A stretch of DNA of 64,000 nucleotides from Phycicoccus sp. HDW14 (GTDB taxonomy: Bacteria > Actinomycetota > Actinomycetes > Actinomycetales > Dermatophilaceae), in the NCBI RefSeq assembly GCF_011383005.1, contig NZ_CP049935.1, forward strand, positions 1,302,001 through 1,366,000, read 5' to 3'. Positions 8,230 through 17,467 of the stretch are shown in pieces. Numbering within the stretch: position 1 is the first letter of the stretch; every line of letters starts with the position of its first letter. The notes under the pieces are model-generated. The model was not told where the DNA came from. It saw nothing but the letters and a program-made list of their open reading frames with translations, and searched no databases. The translations under genes and the position numbers were made by a program.

Positions 8230-9608
8230 TCAGACCGTCATGCCGTCGATGAGCCGCTCGACGCGGGCGTCCTCGGCGAGGAACGGGTCCTTGCACAGGA
8301 CCGTGCGCTGGGCCTGGTCGTTGAGCTTGAGGTGCACCCAGTCGACGGTGAAGTCGCGCCGGTGGGCCTGCGCGGCCCGGATGAAGTCGCCGCGCAGCTT
8401 GGCGCGGGTGGTCTGAGGTGGCTTGACCTTGGCCTCGAAGACCTCGGGGTCGGACACCACCCGGGCGATGCGCCCCCGCCGCTGGAGCAGGTAGAACAAC
8501 CCGCGGCTGCGGTCGATGTCGTGGTAGGCGAGGTCGATCTGGGCCAGCCGGGGGTGGTCGAGGTCGAGGCCGTGGCGCGAGGCGTACTCGTCGAGCAGCC
8601 GGTACTTGACGACCCAGTCGATCTCGGTGCCGACGAGCCCGAGGTCGCCGGTCTCGACGGCGGTGAGGGTGCGGTCCCAGAGGTCGAGGACGCGCTCGTG
8701 GAGGCTGTCGGTGGCGCCCTCGCGGGCCACGAACTCGGCGGCCTTGGCGTGGTACTCGCGCTGGAGGTCGAGCGCCGACAGCTCGCGGCCGTTGGCCAGG
8801 CGCACCGTGCGCCGCCCGGTCATGTCGTGCGAGATCTCGCGGATCGCCCGGATCGGGTTCTCGAGGGTCAGGTCGCGCATGACGACCCCGGCCTCGATCA
8901 TCCGCAGGACGAGGTCGGCGGACCCCACCTTGAGCATGGTCGTCGTCTCGGCCATGTTCGAGTCACCGACGATGACGTGCAGCCGCCGGTAGTGCTCGGC
9001 GTCGGCGTGCGGCTCGTCGCGGGTGTTGATGATCGGCCGGCTGCGGGTGGTCGCCGACGAGACGCCCTCCCAGATGTGGTCGGCCCGCTGGCTGAGCGCG
9101 TACGAGGCGCCCTTGCTCGTGGTGACGAGCTTGCCTGCGCCGCAGGTCAGCTGGCGGCTGATGAGGAACGGCAGCAGCGTCTCGGAGAGGGTCTGGAACT
9201 CCCCGGCCCGGGTGACGAGGTAGTTCTCGTGGCAGCCGTAGGAGTTGCCGGCCGAGTCGGTGTTGTTCTTGAAGACGTAGATGTCGCCGGCGACGCCGTC
9301 CTCGTGCAGCCGGTGCTGGGCGTCGGCGACGAGGCCCTCGACGATCCGCTCCCCCGCCCGGTCGTGGGTGACGACCTGGCGCACCGAGTCGCACTCGGCG
9401 GTGGCGTACTCGGGGTGGGACCCGACGTCGAGGTAGAGCCGGCTGCCGTTGGTGAGGAAGACGTTGCTCGAGCGGCCCCACGCCACGACCTTGCGGAAGA
9501 GGTAGCGGGCCACCTCGTCCGGGGTGAGCGTGCGCTGACCGGCGGTCGAGCACGTGATGCCGTACTCGTTCTCGATGCCGAAGATGCGGCGCGTCCCCGG
9601 GTGCTCAC
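8230..9608 (-). CDS. pafA: Pup-protein ligase PafA (one base missing near the start)
   Basis: Glutamine-synthetase-fold ligase that joins the C-terminal Glu of Pup to substrate lysines. Seen: [49 protein letters not shown] and [17 protein letters not shown] at 9608 overlaps the prcA stop (GTGA) and gives VSTRG, but it falls in frame with RRIFG only if one C is restored in the C run at 9595-9598. Repaired length is 459 residues, normal for PafA. Last of the pup-prcB-prcA-pafA coupled chain. Confidence 0.95.
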
Positions 9609-10411
9609 GCGGGCGTGCCGCCGTCCGCCTCCGGGCGCTGGGTCTGCGGGTTGGTCGTGGCGCTGCGGGTGGAGTCGTCGTCACCGGCGGGCACGTCGGC
9701 GGTGGGGTCGTCGGCGCTGAGCAGCCGCTCGAGCAGCTCGCCCTGCACCCGGCGGAAGCGCCGCCGCGGGCGGTGCCGGTCGAGGACGGCGACCTCGAGC
9801 TGCTCGGGCGCCAGGCTGCGCGCCTCGCCGCCGTTGGGGTCGGCCCCGAGCAGGCGCACGGCGAGGGCGAGCACCTCGCCGAGGTGCATCCCGGGCCGCC
9901 AGGCCTCGCGCAGGCCGGCCTCGATCTGCTCCGCTCCCCCGCCCATCGCGACGAAGCCCTGCTCGTCGGCGACCGAGCCGTCGTAGGTGAGCCGGTAGAC
10001 CTGGTCGCCCTCGACGGTGGCCCCGACCTCCGCGACGACGATCTCAACCTCGTAGGGCTTGGACTCCTGGGTGAAGACGGTCCCGAGGGTCTGCGCGTAG
10101 GCGTTGGCCAGCCCGCGGGCCGTGACGTCGGATCGGTCGTAGGAGTACCCGCGCAGGTCGGCGTACCGGACGCCCGCGACCCGGAGGTTCTCGAACTCGT
10201 TGTACTTGCCGACCGCGGCGAAGGCGATCCGGTCGTAGATCTCCGAGACCTTGTGCAGCGCCCGGCTGGGGTTCTCGGCGACGAAGGCGATGCCGCCGTC
10301 GTACTGCATGACGACGACCGAGCGGCCGCGGGCGATCCCCTTGCGCGCGAAGTCGGCCCGGTCCTTCATCAGCTGCTCGGGCGAGACGTAGAACGGCATC
10401 CCGGCGGTCAT
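9605..10411 (-). CDS. prcA: Proteasome alpha subunit PrcA
   Basis: Forms the outer rings of the 20S proteasome and the gate opened by Arc. 268 residues. Typical alpha features: N-terminal [37 protein letters not shown] and [18 protein letters not shown]. The C-terminus is Ser/Thr/Asp/Pro-rich and disordered. Its ATG overlaps the prcB stop (ATGA) and its stop overlaps the pafA GTG. Confidence 0.97.
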   Translation of the reverse strand: MTAGMPFYVSPEQLMKDRADFARKGIARGRSVVVMQYDGGIAFVAENPSRALHKVSEIYDRIAFAAVGKYNEFENLRVAGVRYADLRGYSYDRSDVTARGLANAYAQTLGTVFTQESKPYEVEIVVAEVGATVEGDQVYRLTYDGSVADEQGFVAMGGGAEQIEAGLREAWRPGMHLGEVLALAVRLLGADPNGGEARSLAPEQLEVAVLDRHRPRRRFRRVQGELLERLLSADDPTADVPAGDDDSTRSATTNPQTQRPEADGGTPA

Positions 10412-11228
10412 CGGGCCCCTCCCTCGGAACGCTCGGCGATGATCGCCTCGACGACCGGCGCGATGTCGTCCTCGGGCACGAAGCGCGCGCCCTCGGGGTC
10501 GACGACGCCGACCGTGGGCCAGATGCGGCGGCCGACGTCGGGCCCGCCCGTGGCCGAGTCGTCGTCGGCCGCGTCGTAGAGGGCCTCGACGGCGATGCGC
10601 ACGGCGCCGGCGGCGTCCATCCCCGGCGGTAGAGCTTCTTGAGGGCGCCTCGGGCGAAGAGCGAGCCGGAGCCGACGCTGTGGTGGTCGTGCTCCTCGTA
10701 GCAGCCGCCGGTGACGTCGTAGGAGAAGATCCGGCCGCGGCCGTCCTCGAGGTCGAAGCCGGCGAACACCGGGACGACCGACAGGCCCTGCATGGCCATG
10801 CCGAGGTTGCCCCGGATCATCGAGGCGAGCCGGTTGGCCTTGCCTTCGAGGGACATCAGCGTGCCCTCGATCTTCTCGTAGTGCTCGAGCTCGACCTGGA
10901 AGAGGCGGACCAGCTCGATGGCCAGGCCGGCCGTGCCGGCGATGCCGACGAGGCTGAACTCGTCGGTGGCGAAGACCTTCTCCATGTCGCGGTTGGCGAT
11001 GATGTTGCCCATCGTCGCCCGCCGGTCGCCGGCCATCACGACCCCGCCGTCGAAGGTGACGGTGACGATCGTCGTGCCGTGCGGCGCCTCGAACGCCGCA
11101 CCCGCGGGCAGCGCGCGGCGCGAGGGCAGCAGGGCGGGGTCGTGCGCCGAGAGGAACTCGGCGAACGAGGACGACCCCGGCACGAGGTAGGCGTGCGGCA
11201 GGCGTCCGGTGCCGTCTCCGCGCGTCAC
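10408..11228 (-). CDS. prcB: Proteasome beta subunit PrcB (one-base frameshift)
   Basis: Catalytic 20S subunit. After a propeptide of about 50 residues the mature chain begins with the nucleophile Thr in [21 protein letters not shown] and D catalytic residues follow the family pattern (AGDRRAT). Near 10622, after KKLYR, one base is missing from a CCGGGG stretch; restoring it gives [35 protein letters not shown] and a normal C-terminus, 273 residues. GTG at 11228 overlaps the pup stop (GTGA). Confidence 0.96.
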
Positions 11229-11418
11229 TGGCCGCCCTTCTGGACGAACCCGCGGACGAACTCCTCGGCGTTGGACTCGAGCACCCCGTCGATCTCGTCG
11301 AGGATGTCGTCGATCTCGCTGACCTGGGCGGACGCGGCCGCGGCGGCGGGCTCGGGGCGCCCCCGTCGTCGGGCCCGTCGTCCCGGCGCTGCGGCTTGAC
11401 CTGCTCCTGACCGGCCAT
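11225..11418 (-). CDS. pup: Prokaryotic ubiquitin-like protein Pup (one-base frameshift)
   Basis: Small disordered tag attached to proteins destined for the proteasome. Reading from ATG 11418: [20 protein letters not shown], then (after restoring one C in the run near 11360) an Ala-rich stretch, the coiled-coil segment [20 protein letters not shown] and the end [10 protein letters not shown]. That is exactly 64 residues, the usual Pup length. It ends in GGQ, so Dop must deamidate the last Gln to Glu before ligation. It lies directly after dop and is coupled to prcB. Confidence 0.96.
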
Positions 11419-11449
11419 GGTCACCCTCCTCGGGTCGTCGTCTGTCCCG

Positions 11450-11455
11450 AGCCTA
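11450..11455 (-). promoter_or_regulatory. Candidate -10 box for the pup-prcB-prcA-pafA operon
   Basis: TAGGCT on the minus strand, overlapping the dop stop codon. It would start a leader of about 25 bases that carries a strong Shine-Dalgarno sequence (GAGGAGG) before the pup ATG. Read-through from dop is also possible. Confidence 0.4.
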
Positions 11456-12991
11456 GTCGGACGTCGGCGGCTCGGTGTCGGCGGTGGCGAGGGCGCGCAG
11501 GAGCGAGGCGGCGTCCGGGGCCGAGCGCACGATGTCGCCGACCCCGGCCTCGGTGCCCCGCAGCGGCTCGAGCATCGGCACGCGCTGGAGCATCCGCTGG
11601 CCGGCGACGTCGAAGATCACCGAGTCCCAGGAGGCCGCGACGACGTCGTCGGGGAAGCGGGCGAGGCAGGTGCCGCGGAACCACGCCCGGGTGTCGGCCG
11701 GGGGCTCGGTGACCGCCCGCACGACATCGGCCTCGTCGACGAGCACCTCGAGCCGCCCGGTGGCCGCGAGCCGGTGTGCGAGACCGCGGTCGGCGCGCAC
11801 GTCGGACCACTGGAGGTCGACGGCCTTGAGCCGGGGGTCGCCCCAGCCGAGCGAGTCGCGCTGGCGGTAGCCCTCGAGGACGGCGAGCTTGGCGACCCAG
11901 TCGACCTCGCGGCGGGCCTCCATCGGGTCGCGGCCCAGCTTGTCGAGGACGGTGGACCACCAGTGCATGACCTCGGTGGTGTCCTCGTCGGGCGAGCCGC
12001 CGTACCGCTCGTCGAGGAAGCGCGCGGCCCGGTCGTGGTACTCCCACAGCAGCTCGACGGCGGTCATCCGCCGGCCGTCGGCGAGCTCGAGCCGGGTCCG
12101 CAGGGTCGGGTCGTGCGACACCTCGTGGAGGGTGCCGACCGGCCGCCGCACGGTGAGGTCGGGCCCGACCGCGTCGGCCTCGATCATCGCGAGGACGAGC
12201 GAGGTGGTGCCCATCTTCAGGAGGTTCGCGACGTCGGCGTGGTTGCAGTCGCCGATGATGACGTGGAGGCGCCGGTACTTGTCGGCGACGGCGTGCGGCT
12301 CGTCACGGGTGTTGATGATCGGCCGCTTGAGGGTCGTCTCGAGGCCGACCTCGACCTCGAAGAAGTCGCTGCGCTGGGCGATCTGGTAGCCCGGCGTCCG
12401 CGAGTCGACGCCGATGCCGACCCGCCCGCTGCCGCACATCACCTGGCGGGCCACGAAGAACGGCGTGAGGTGGCGCACGACCGAGGCGAACGGGGTCGCC
12501 CGGGACATGAGGTAGTTCTCGTGGGTGCCGTAGGAGACGCCCTTGCCGTCGGCGTTGTTCTTGTAGAGGTTGACGCCGGGCGGCACGGTGGCCAGCCGGG
12601 CGACGGCCTCGCGCATCACGAGCTCGCCGGCCCGGTCCCAGGTGACGGCGGCGCGTGGCGTCGTGACCTCGGGCGAGCTGTACTCGGGGTGCGCGTGGTC
12701 GACGTAGAGGCGGGCGCCGTTGGTCAGGACGACGTTGGCGAGGGTCGGGTCGTCGACCTCGTGGGTCAGCTGGCTCGGGTGGGCCTGGCCGCGGCCCATG
12801 TCGAAGCCGCGGGCGTCGCGCAGGGGCGCCTCGTCGGCGTAGTCCCAGCTGGCCCGGGCCGGACGGATGCCCCGGGAGGTGGCGTACGCCGTGACGACGT
12901 CGCCGGACGCGACCATCGGGTTGGCCGCCGGATCGCCGGGGACGACGATGCCGTACTCGGTCTCGATCCCCATCACCCGTCGCACCGTCAT
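11453..12991 (-). CDS. dop: Pup deamidase/depupylase Dop
   Basis: PafA paralogue that converts the Pup C-terminal Gln to Glu and can remove Pup from substrates. 512 residues and intact. Seen: [66 protein letters not shown] and the Dop-specific insertion after residue about 40 (SRGIRPARASWDYADEAPL). ATG 12991 has a TATCGT box six bases upstream. Confidence 0.97.
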   Translation of the reverse strand: MTVRRVMGIETEYGIVVPGDPAANPMVASGDVVTAYATSRGIRPARASWDYADEAPLRDARGFDMGRGQAHPSQLTHEVDDPTLANVVLTNGARLYVDHAHPEYSSPEVTTPRAAVTWDRAGELVMREAVARLATVPPGVNLYKNNADGKGVSYGTHENYLMSRATPFASVVRHLTPFFVARQVMCGSGRVGIGVDSRTPGYQIAQRSDFFEVEVGLETTLKRPIINTRDEPHAVADKYRRLHVIIGDCNHADVANLLKMGTTSLVLAMIEADAVGPDLTVRRPVGTLHEVSHDPTLRTRLELADGRRMTAVELLWEYHDRAARFLDERYGGSPDEDTTEVMHWWSTVLDKLGRDPMEARREVDWVAKLAVLEGYRQRDSLGWGDPRLKAVDLQWSDVRADRGLAHRLAATGRLEVLVDEADVVRAVTEPPADTRAWFRGTCLARFPDDVVAASWDSVIFDVAGQRMLQRVPMLEPLRGTEAGVGDIVRSAPDAASLLRALATADTEPPTSD

Positions 12992-13011
12992 GGCTCGACG
13001 ATACTGAGCCG
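12992..13011. promoter_or_regulatory. Overlapping divergent -10 boxes for leaderless dop and esterase
   Basis: Only 20 bases separate the two start codons. TATCGT on the minus strand (12998-13003) is six bases from the dop ATG. GATACT on the plus strand (13000-13005) is six bases from the esterase GTG. The boxes overlap, so both promoters cannot be bound by RNA polymerase at once. Confidence 0.5.
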
Positions 13012-13994
13012 GTGCGCAGCTACCGCGGGATGTCCCCGCTGACCACGCTCGTCAGCCTCGTCGCCGACCTCTCCTCCCGTCCGGTGGAGTCGCGCGACCT
13101 CGACGGGATCCAGCGCCAGCGCGCGACCGTCCGCCCGCGCAACGCGCTCTACGACCGCCTGCTCGGCGCCGCCGACCCCGCCGTCGGCATCACCTACGGC
13201 ACCGCCCCGGCCCGCGACGAGCACGAGATCCCGCTGCGGATCTACCGCCCGCGCTCCCTGCCGGACGCGCGCACCGACGTCCCGGTCGTCATGTGGTTCC
13301 ACGGCGGAGGATGGGTGTGGGGCAACGTCGTCGACTACGACTCGATCTGCACCCTGGTCGCCGGCGAGGTCGGCGCCGTCGTCGTCTCCGTCGACTACCG
13401 GATGGCCCCGAGCACCGCGCCCCGGTCGCGGCCCTCGACTGCGTCGACGCCACGACGTGGGTCGCCGCCAACGGCGACGTGCTGCGCGCCGACACCGCGC
13501 GGATGGCCGTGGCCGGCGACTCGGCCGGCGGCAACCTCGCGGCGGTGGTCGCCCAGGTGCTGCGCGACCACGGGATGACCAACCTGCTCCACCAGGCCCT
13601 GCTCTACCCGGCGACCGACCTGACGATGGCCTCGCCCTCGCTCGACGAGCACGCCCACGCCCCGGTGCTCAGCCGCCGGTCGGTCGACGCCTTCCGCGAC
13701 CACTACCTCCCCCCGGGCGAGGACCCGCGCGACCCGCTCGTCTCGCCGCTGTGGGGCGACCTCGCCGGCCTGCCCCCGGCCCTGGTGCAGACCGCGGACC
13801 TCGACCCGATCCGCGACGACGGCATCCGCTACGCCCACGCGCTCGAGGCGGCCGGGGTGCCGGTGCGCCTCACCAACTACCTGCGCGTGCCGCACGGTTT
13901 CGCTTCCTTCCCGGGCGCCACGCCGGTCGGCCGGATGCAGCGGGCCGAGCTCGTCACAGAGCTCTCGCGGGCCCTGACCGGGCCGATACGCTGA
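13012..13994 (+). CDS. Alpha/beta hydrolase, HSL-type esterase (one-base frameshift)
   Basis: Probable carboxylesterase of the hormone-sensitive-lipase family. Oxyanion motif WFHGGGWVWG, nucleophile elbow VAGDSAGGNLAA, acid TADLDPIRDDG and catalytic His in VPHGFASF are all present. After VDYRMAP one C is missing near 13409; with it the sequence continues EHRAPVAALDCVDATTW as usual for the family, 327 residues. First gene of a plus-strand run toward prs. Natural substrate unknown. Confidence 0.9.
13987..13992 (+). promoter_or_regulatory. -10 box for a leaderless prs transcript
   Basis: TACGCT, overlapping the esterase stop and seven bases before the prs ATG. It may give prs expression independent of the esterase. 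Confidence 0.4.
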
Positions 13995-13999
13995 CGCCC

Positions 14000-14991
14000 A
14001 TGCGCGAGATCGTCGTCTTCTCCGGCTCGGCGCACCCGGAGCTCGCGCACCGCATCTGCGACGCGCTCGGCGTCCCGCTCTCCGAGTCCGTGACGAGCCG
14101 GTTCAGCAACGACTGCCTCCAGGCGCAGCTGCTGGCCAACTGCCGCCAGCGCGACGTCTACATCGTCCAGCCCCTCGTGGCACCGACCCAGGACGCGCTG
14201 ATGGAGCTGCTCCTCATGGTCGACGCGGCCCGCGGCGCCTCGGCGGCGATGGTGACGGCGGTCATCCCCACTTCGCCTACGCGCGCTCGGACAAGAAGGA
14301 CGCGTCGCGGATCTCGTTGGGCGGCAAGCTGGTCGCCGACCTCATCGCCACGGCGGGGGTCGACCGGGTCATCACCATGAACCTCCACGCGCCCCAGGTG
14401 CACGGGTTCTTCTCGATGCCCGTCGACCACCTCACCTCGCTCGGCATCCTCGCCGACCACTTCCGCGAGGGCGACCTCACCGGCTCGGTCGTCGTCTCCC
14501 CCGACCTCGGCAACGCCAAGGACGCCACCCAGTTCTCGCGCCTGCTCGGGCTGCCGGTGGCGGCCGGCTCGAAGAAGCGGCTCGGCGACGACCGCGTCGT
14601 CATCGACTCGATCGTCGGCGACGTCGTCGGCAAGCGGGCCATCGTCCTCGACGACGAGATCGCCACGGGCGGGAGCATCGTCGAGCTGATGGACCGGCTG
14701 GCCGAGCACGGGGTCACCGAAGCGGCCGTGGCCTGCACGCACGGCCTCTTCGCCGGTCGGGCGGTCGAGCGGCTGCGGAGCCACCCGATGATCACCGAGG
14801 TCGTCACCACCGACACCGTCCCGGCGCCCGCCGGATGGCCGGCGCTGCGGGTGCGCTCGGTCGCGGGGCTGTTCGCCGAGGCCATCAAGCGCATCCACGA
14901 GGGCGAGTCGGTCTCGAGCCTCTTCGACGGCGTCGACCCGACCCACGCCCCGCCGCGCCAGCGCTCGCTCTTCGACGGGGTGGGCGGATGA
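14000..14991 (+). CDS. prs: Ribose-phosphate pyrophosphokinase (one-base frameshift)
   Basis: Makes PRPP from ribose 5-phosphate and ATP for nucleotide, His and Trp synthesis. Seen: IVVFSGSAHPELAHRIC, SVTSRFSNDCLQAQLL, PRPP loop IVLDDEIATGGSI and the flexible-loop region. At 14266 one C is missing: as read the frame leaves the family after TAVIP, and restoring it yields HFAYARSDKKDASRIS, the ATP-binding loop. Repaired length 330 residues. Given its form (AYARSDKKD rather than YARQDRK) this may be a second, non-class-I enzyme; another prs gene could exist elsewhere. Confidence 0.9.
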
Positions 14992-15335
14992 CCCGGCTCG
15001 TGCCGGCCCTGCTCGACGTCGTCCTCGTGGTGGTCTTCGCGGCGGTCGGTCGTCGCTCGCACGCCGAGGGCCTCGACGTCGCGGGCATCCTGCGCACCGC
15101 CCTCCCCTTCGTCGTCGGCACCGCCGCGGGCTGGCTGCTCGCGAGCATCGTCCTCGACGACGGGCCGCGCAGCCTCGGGTACGGAGCGGTCGTCGTGGCC
15201 CTGACCGTCGTCGTCGGGATGGGGCTGCGCGCGATCGCCGGCCAGGGCACGGCACCGAGCTTCGTCGTCGTGGCCACCGTGGTGCTGACGGTGCTGCTGC
15301 TCGGCTGGCGGCTGGTCGCCCGGCTCCTCGGCTGA
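14988..15335 (+). CDS. DUF3054 family membrane protein
   Basis: 115 residues with four hydrophobic helices (LLDVVLVVVFAAVG; ALPFVVGTAAGWLLAS; LGYGAVVVALTVVVGM; FVVVATVVLTVLLLGW). DUF3054 is an actinobacterial and archaeal integral-membrane family of unknown role. ATG overlaps the prs stop (ATGA), so it is coupled to prs. Confidence 0.85.
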   Translation: MTRLVPALLDVVLVVVFAAVGRRSHAEGLDVAGILRTALPFVVGTAAGWLLASIVLDDGPRSLGYGAVVVALTVVVGMGLRAIAGQGTAPSFVVVATVVLTVLLLGWRLVARLLG

Positions 15336-15384
15336 GCCGGAGCGTGGACAGTCTTTGAGGAACCTTTACCCACCCCTCCTGACC

Positions 15385-15415
15385 TGCACGGACACCCCGC
15401 TCCGGCGTCCGTGCA
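15385..15415. repeat. Inverted repeat, possible terminator or operator
   Basis: Perfect 9-base arms TGCACGGAC and GTCCGTGCA around a 13-base loop, in the 181-base gap between DUF3054 and the wall hydrolase. It could be a weak intrinsic terminator for the prs-DUF3054 transcript, though no T run follows. The rest of the gap holds a TAGCGT box (15463-15468) and a GAGGAG Shine-Dalgarno before 15517. Confidence 0.4.
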
Positions 15416-15516
15416 CCCTCACGTGCGGCCCGCCCCGGGTGGCGACCGGCGAGGGCCGCTCCTAGCGTCGAACGGGTTCGTGACCCGACGCCGACGCCTC
15501 CGAGGAGCCCCCCGCC

Positions 15517-16526
15517 ATGTGCGACGCCCACCCCAGCAGCCCCGTCCCCACACCGAGCGGCCTCGCCCGCCGGACCCTGATCCGCGGCGCCGGCGGACTG
15601 CTCCTGGCCGGCGGTGTCGGCGTCGCGACGGCCACCCAGGCCCTCGCCGCCACGTCGCAGAACGGGTGGCCGGCCGGCACCTCCAGCCAGGTACCGCTGG
15701 CCTCGCTCGCGGTCGGGGCGGCGACCTTCCCGGCCGGGGTGCGCACCGGTGACGTCTACACCGTGCTGCGGTACGTCGCGCAGCAGGTGAACTCCACCGT
15801 CGAGGCCCTCTACTCCCCGGCTGCTGGGGCCACAGCTACCGCGAGATCTCCGGCAGCACGACCCTGTCGAACCACGCGAGCGGCACGGCCATCGACGTCA
15901 ACGCCCCCGACCACCCGCTCGGGGCCTCGGGGACCTTCACCAGCGCGCAGGTGTCGGCCATCCGCACCATCCTCACCCGCTGCAACGGCGTCGTGCGCTG
16001 GGGTGGCGACTACTCGGGCCGCAAGGACGAGATGCACTTCGAGATCAACGTCGGCCCCGGCGACTCGCGCCTGGCGACCCTCGCGGCCTCGCTCGGTGGC
16101 GGCGGTGGCACGCCCGACCCCGAGCCGATCGCGTGGACGACGGTGCGCAGCGGCAGCAGCGGATTCCGGGTGAGGACGGCCCAGTACCTCCTGCGCCAGC
16201 GCGGGCAGTCGGTGTCGGTCGACGGCGTCTTCGGCTCCGGGACCGACGCGGCCGTCCGGGCCTTCCAGTCCTCGCGCGGCCTGGGCGCCGACGGCATCGT
16301 GGGCACCGACACCTGGATCGCGCTCGTCCTCACCGTGCAGTCCGGCTCGTCCGGTGACGCGGTGCGCGGCGTGCAGACCTGCCTGTCCGCCAAGGGTTTC
16401 GCGGCCTCGGTCGACGGAGCCTTCGGGTCGGGCACCGACTCCGCCGTGCGCTCGTTCCAGAGCTCGCGCAGGCTCGTCGTCGACGGCGTCGTGGGGTCCG
16501 ACACCTGGCAGGCCCTCGAGGCCTGA
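15517..16526 (+). CDS. Tat-exported M15-like peptidase with two peptidoglycan-binding repeats (one-base frameshift)
   Basis: Likely cell-wall hydrolase acting outside the membrane, 336 residues after repair. The N-terminal twin-arginine signal LARRTLIRGAGG is followed by a hydrophobic stretch and AxA-type cleavage site (ALAATS). Near 15817 one C is missing; restoring it gives GCWGHSYREISGS, SNHASGTAIDVNAP (metal-binding H...D of M15 peptidases) and, later, EMHFEIN. Two PG_binding_1 repeats follow (SGFRVRTAQYLLRQRG...DTWIAL and SGDAVRGVQTCLSAKG...DTWQAL). Candidate client of the TatAC encoded at 2-3 kb. Confidence 0.88.
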
Positions 16527-16529
16527 GCC

Positions 16530-17423
16530 TCAGGAGACCTGGCGGACGACCTCGGCGAGCCGCTCGTAGGCCACGGGGTCGGTGGTGTTGGCCGTCGAGC
16601 AGATGACGTGGTCGATGCCGGCCTCGGCGAGCCGTCCGAGGCGCTCGACGGCCTGCTCGACCGAGTGGCCGACGACGCCCTCGGGCAGCGGGGCGCCGGT
16701 GTCCATCGTCAGAGCCGCGAGGCAGGTCTTCGAGATCTCGTCGTAGGGTCGAGCGACGTCCTCGCAGTGGCCGCGCAGGACGTCGAGCTTGCGCGGGATG
16801 CCCTCCGGCCCGAGCCCGGTGTCGAAGAGGTTGCACGCGTCGGCGTACTGCGCGACGAGCCGCAGCGTCTTCCTCTCCCCGCCCCCGCCGACCATGATCG
16901 GCGGGCGGCGCACCGGCTGCGGGTGGTTCATCGGCCGCTCGAGGGAGACCTGCCGCCCCTCGAAGGCGCGCTCGTCGTCGGCGAACATCCGGTGGGCCAG
17001 CTGCAGCGTGTCCTCGAGCAGCTCGAAGCGCTCACGCGTCGAGGGGAACGGCACCCCGAGGCCGCGGTGCTCCTCCTCGTACCAGCCGGCGCCGATGCCC
17101 AGCCAGGCCCGCCCACCGGAGAGCACGTCGAGGGTCGTGACGGTCTTGAGCAGCAGGCCCGGGTGGCGGTAGGTGACGCCGGTGACGAGGGTGCCGAGCT
17201 CGATCCGCTCGGTGACCGCGGCGGCGTGCGCGAGGGTCGTGTAGCCCTCGAGCATGTCCAGCTCCGGCGGTCCGACCACCGCGATCTGGAAGAAGTGGTC
17301 CATCACCCAGAGCGAGGACAGCCCCGCCTGGTCGGCATCCCGGGCGATGGCCCGCCACGTCGCACCGGTCGACGCCGGGGCGCCGTCGAAGGAGAACCTG
17401 CTGACCTGGAGCCCGAGTCTCAT
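16530..17423 (-). CDS. LLM-class F420-dependent oxidoreductase
   Basis: Luciferase-like TIM-barrel protein of 297 residues, probably using coenzyme F420. Seen: LWVMDHFFQIAVVG near the N-terminus, TERIELGTLVTGVTYRHPGLLLK, GRAWLGIGAGWYEEEHRGLG and PIMVGGGGERKTLRLVAQYAD, all typical of actinobacterial members. It starts 44 bases after the arc stop and probably rides on the arc transcript. Substrate unknown. It is convergent with the wall hydrolase (3-base gap). Confidence 0.9.
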   Translation of the reverse strand: MRLGLQVSRFSFDGAPASTGATWRAIARDADQAGLSSLWVMDHFFQIAVVGPPELDMLEGYTTLAHAAAVTERIELGTLVTGVTYRHPGLLLKTVTTLDVLSGGRAWLGIGAGWYEEEHRGLGVPFPSTRERFELLEDTLQLAHRMFADDERAFEGRQVSLERPMNHPQPVRRPPIMVGGGGERKTLRLVAQYADACNLFDTGLGPEGIPRKLDVLRGHCEDVARPYDEISKTCLAALTMDTGAPLPEGVVGHSVEQAVERLGRLAEAGIDHVICSTANTTDPVAYERLAEVVRQVS

Positions 17424-17467
17424 GGGTCCATCCTCACCCCGCACCCGGGGTCAGGACACCAGGAAGG

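Noticed and set aside
8230..10047. PafA with a long Arg/Ser-rich N-terminal extension
   Set aside because: The extension is the antiframe of prcA; the real start is GTG 9608 overlapping the prcA stop once one C is restored.
15336..15516. Possible c-di-AMP (ydaO-type) riboswitch before the wall hydrolase
   Set aside because: I could not find the conserved core elements of that class; only a simple inverted repeat is clear.
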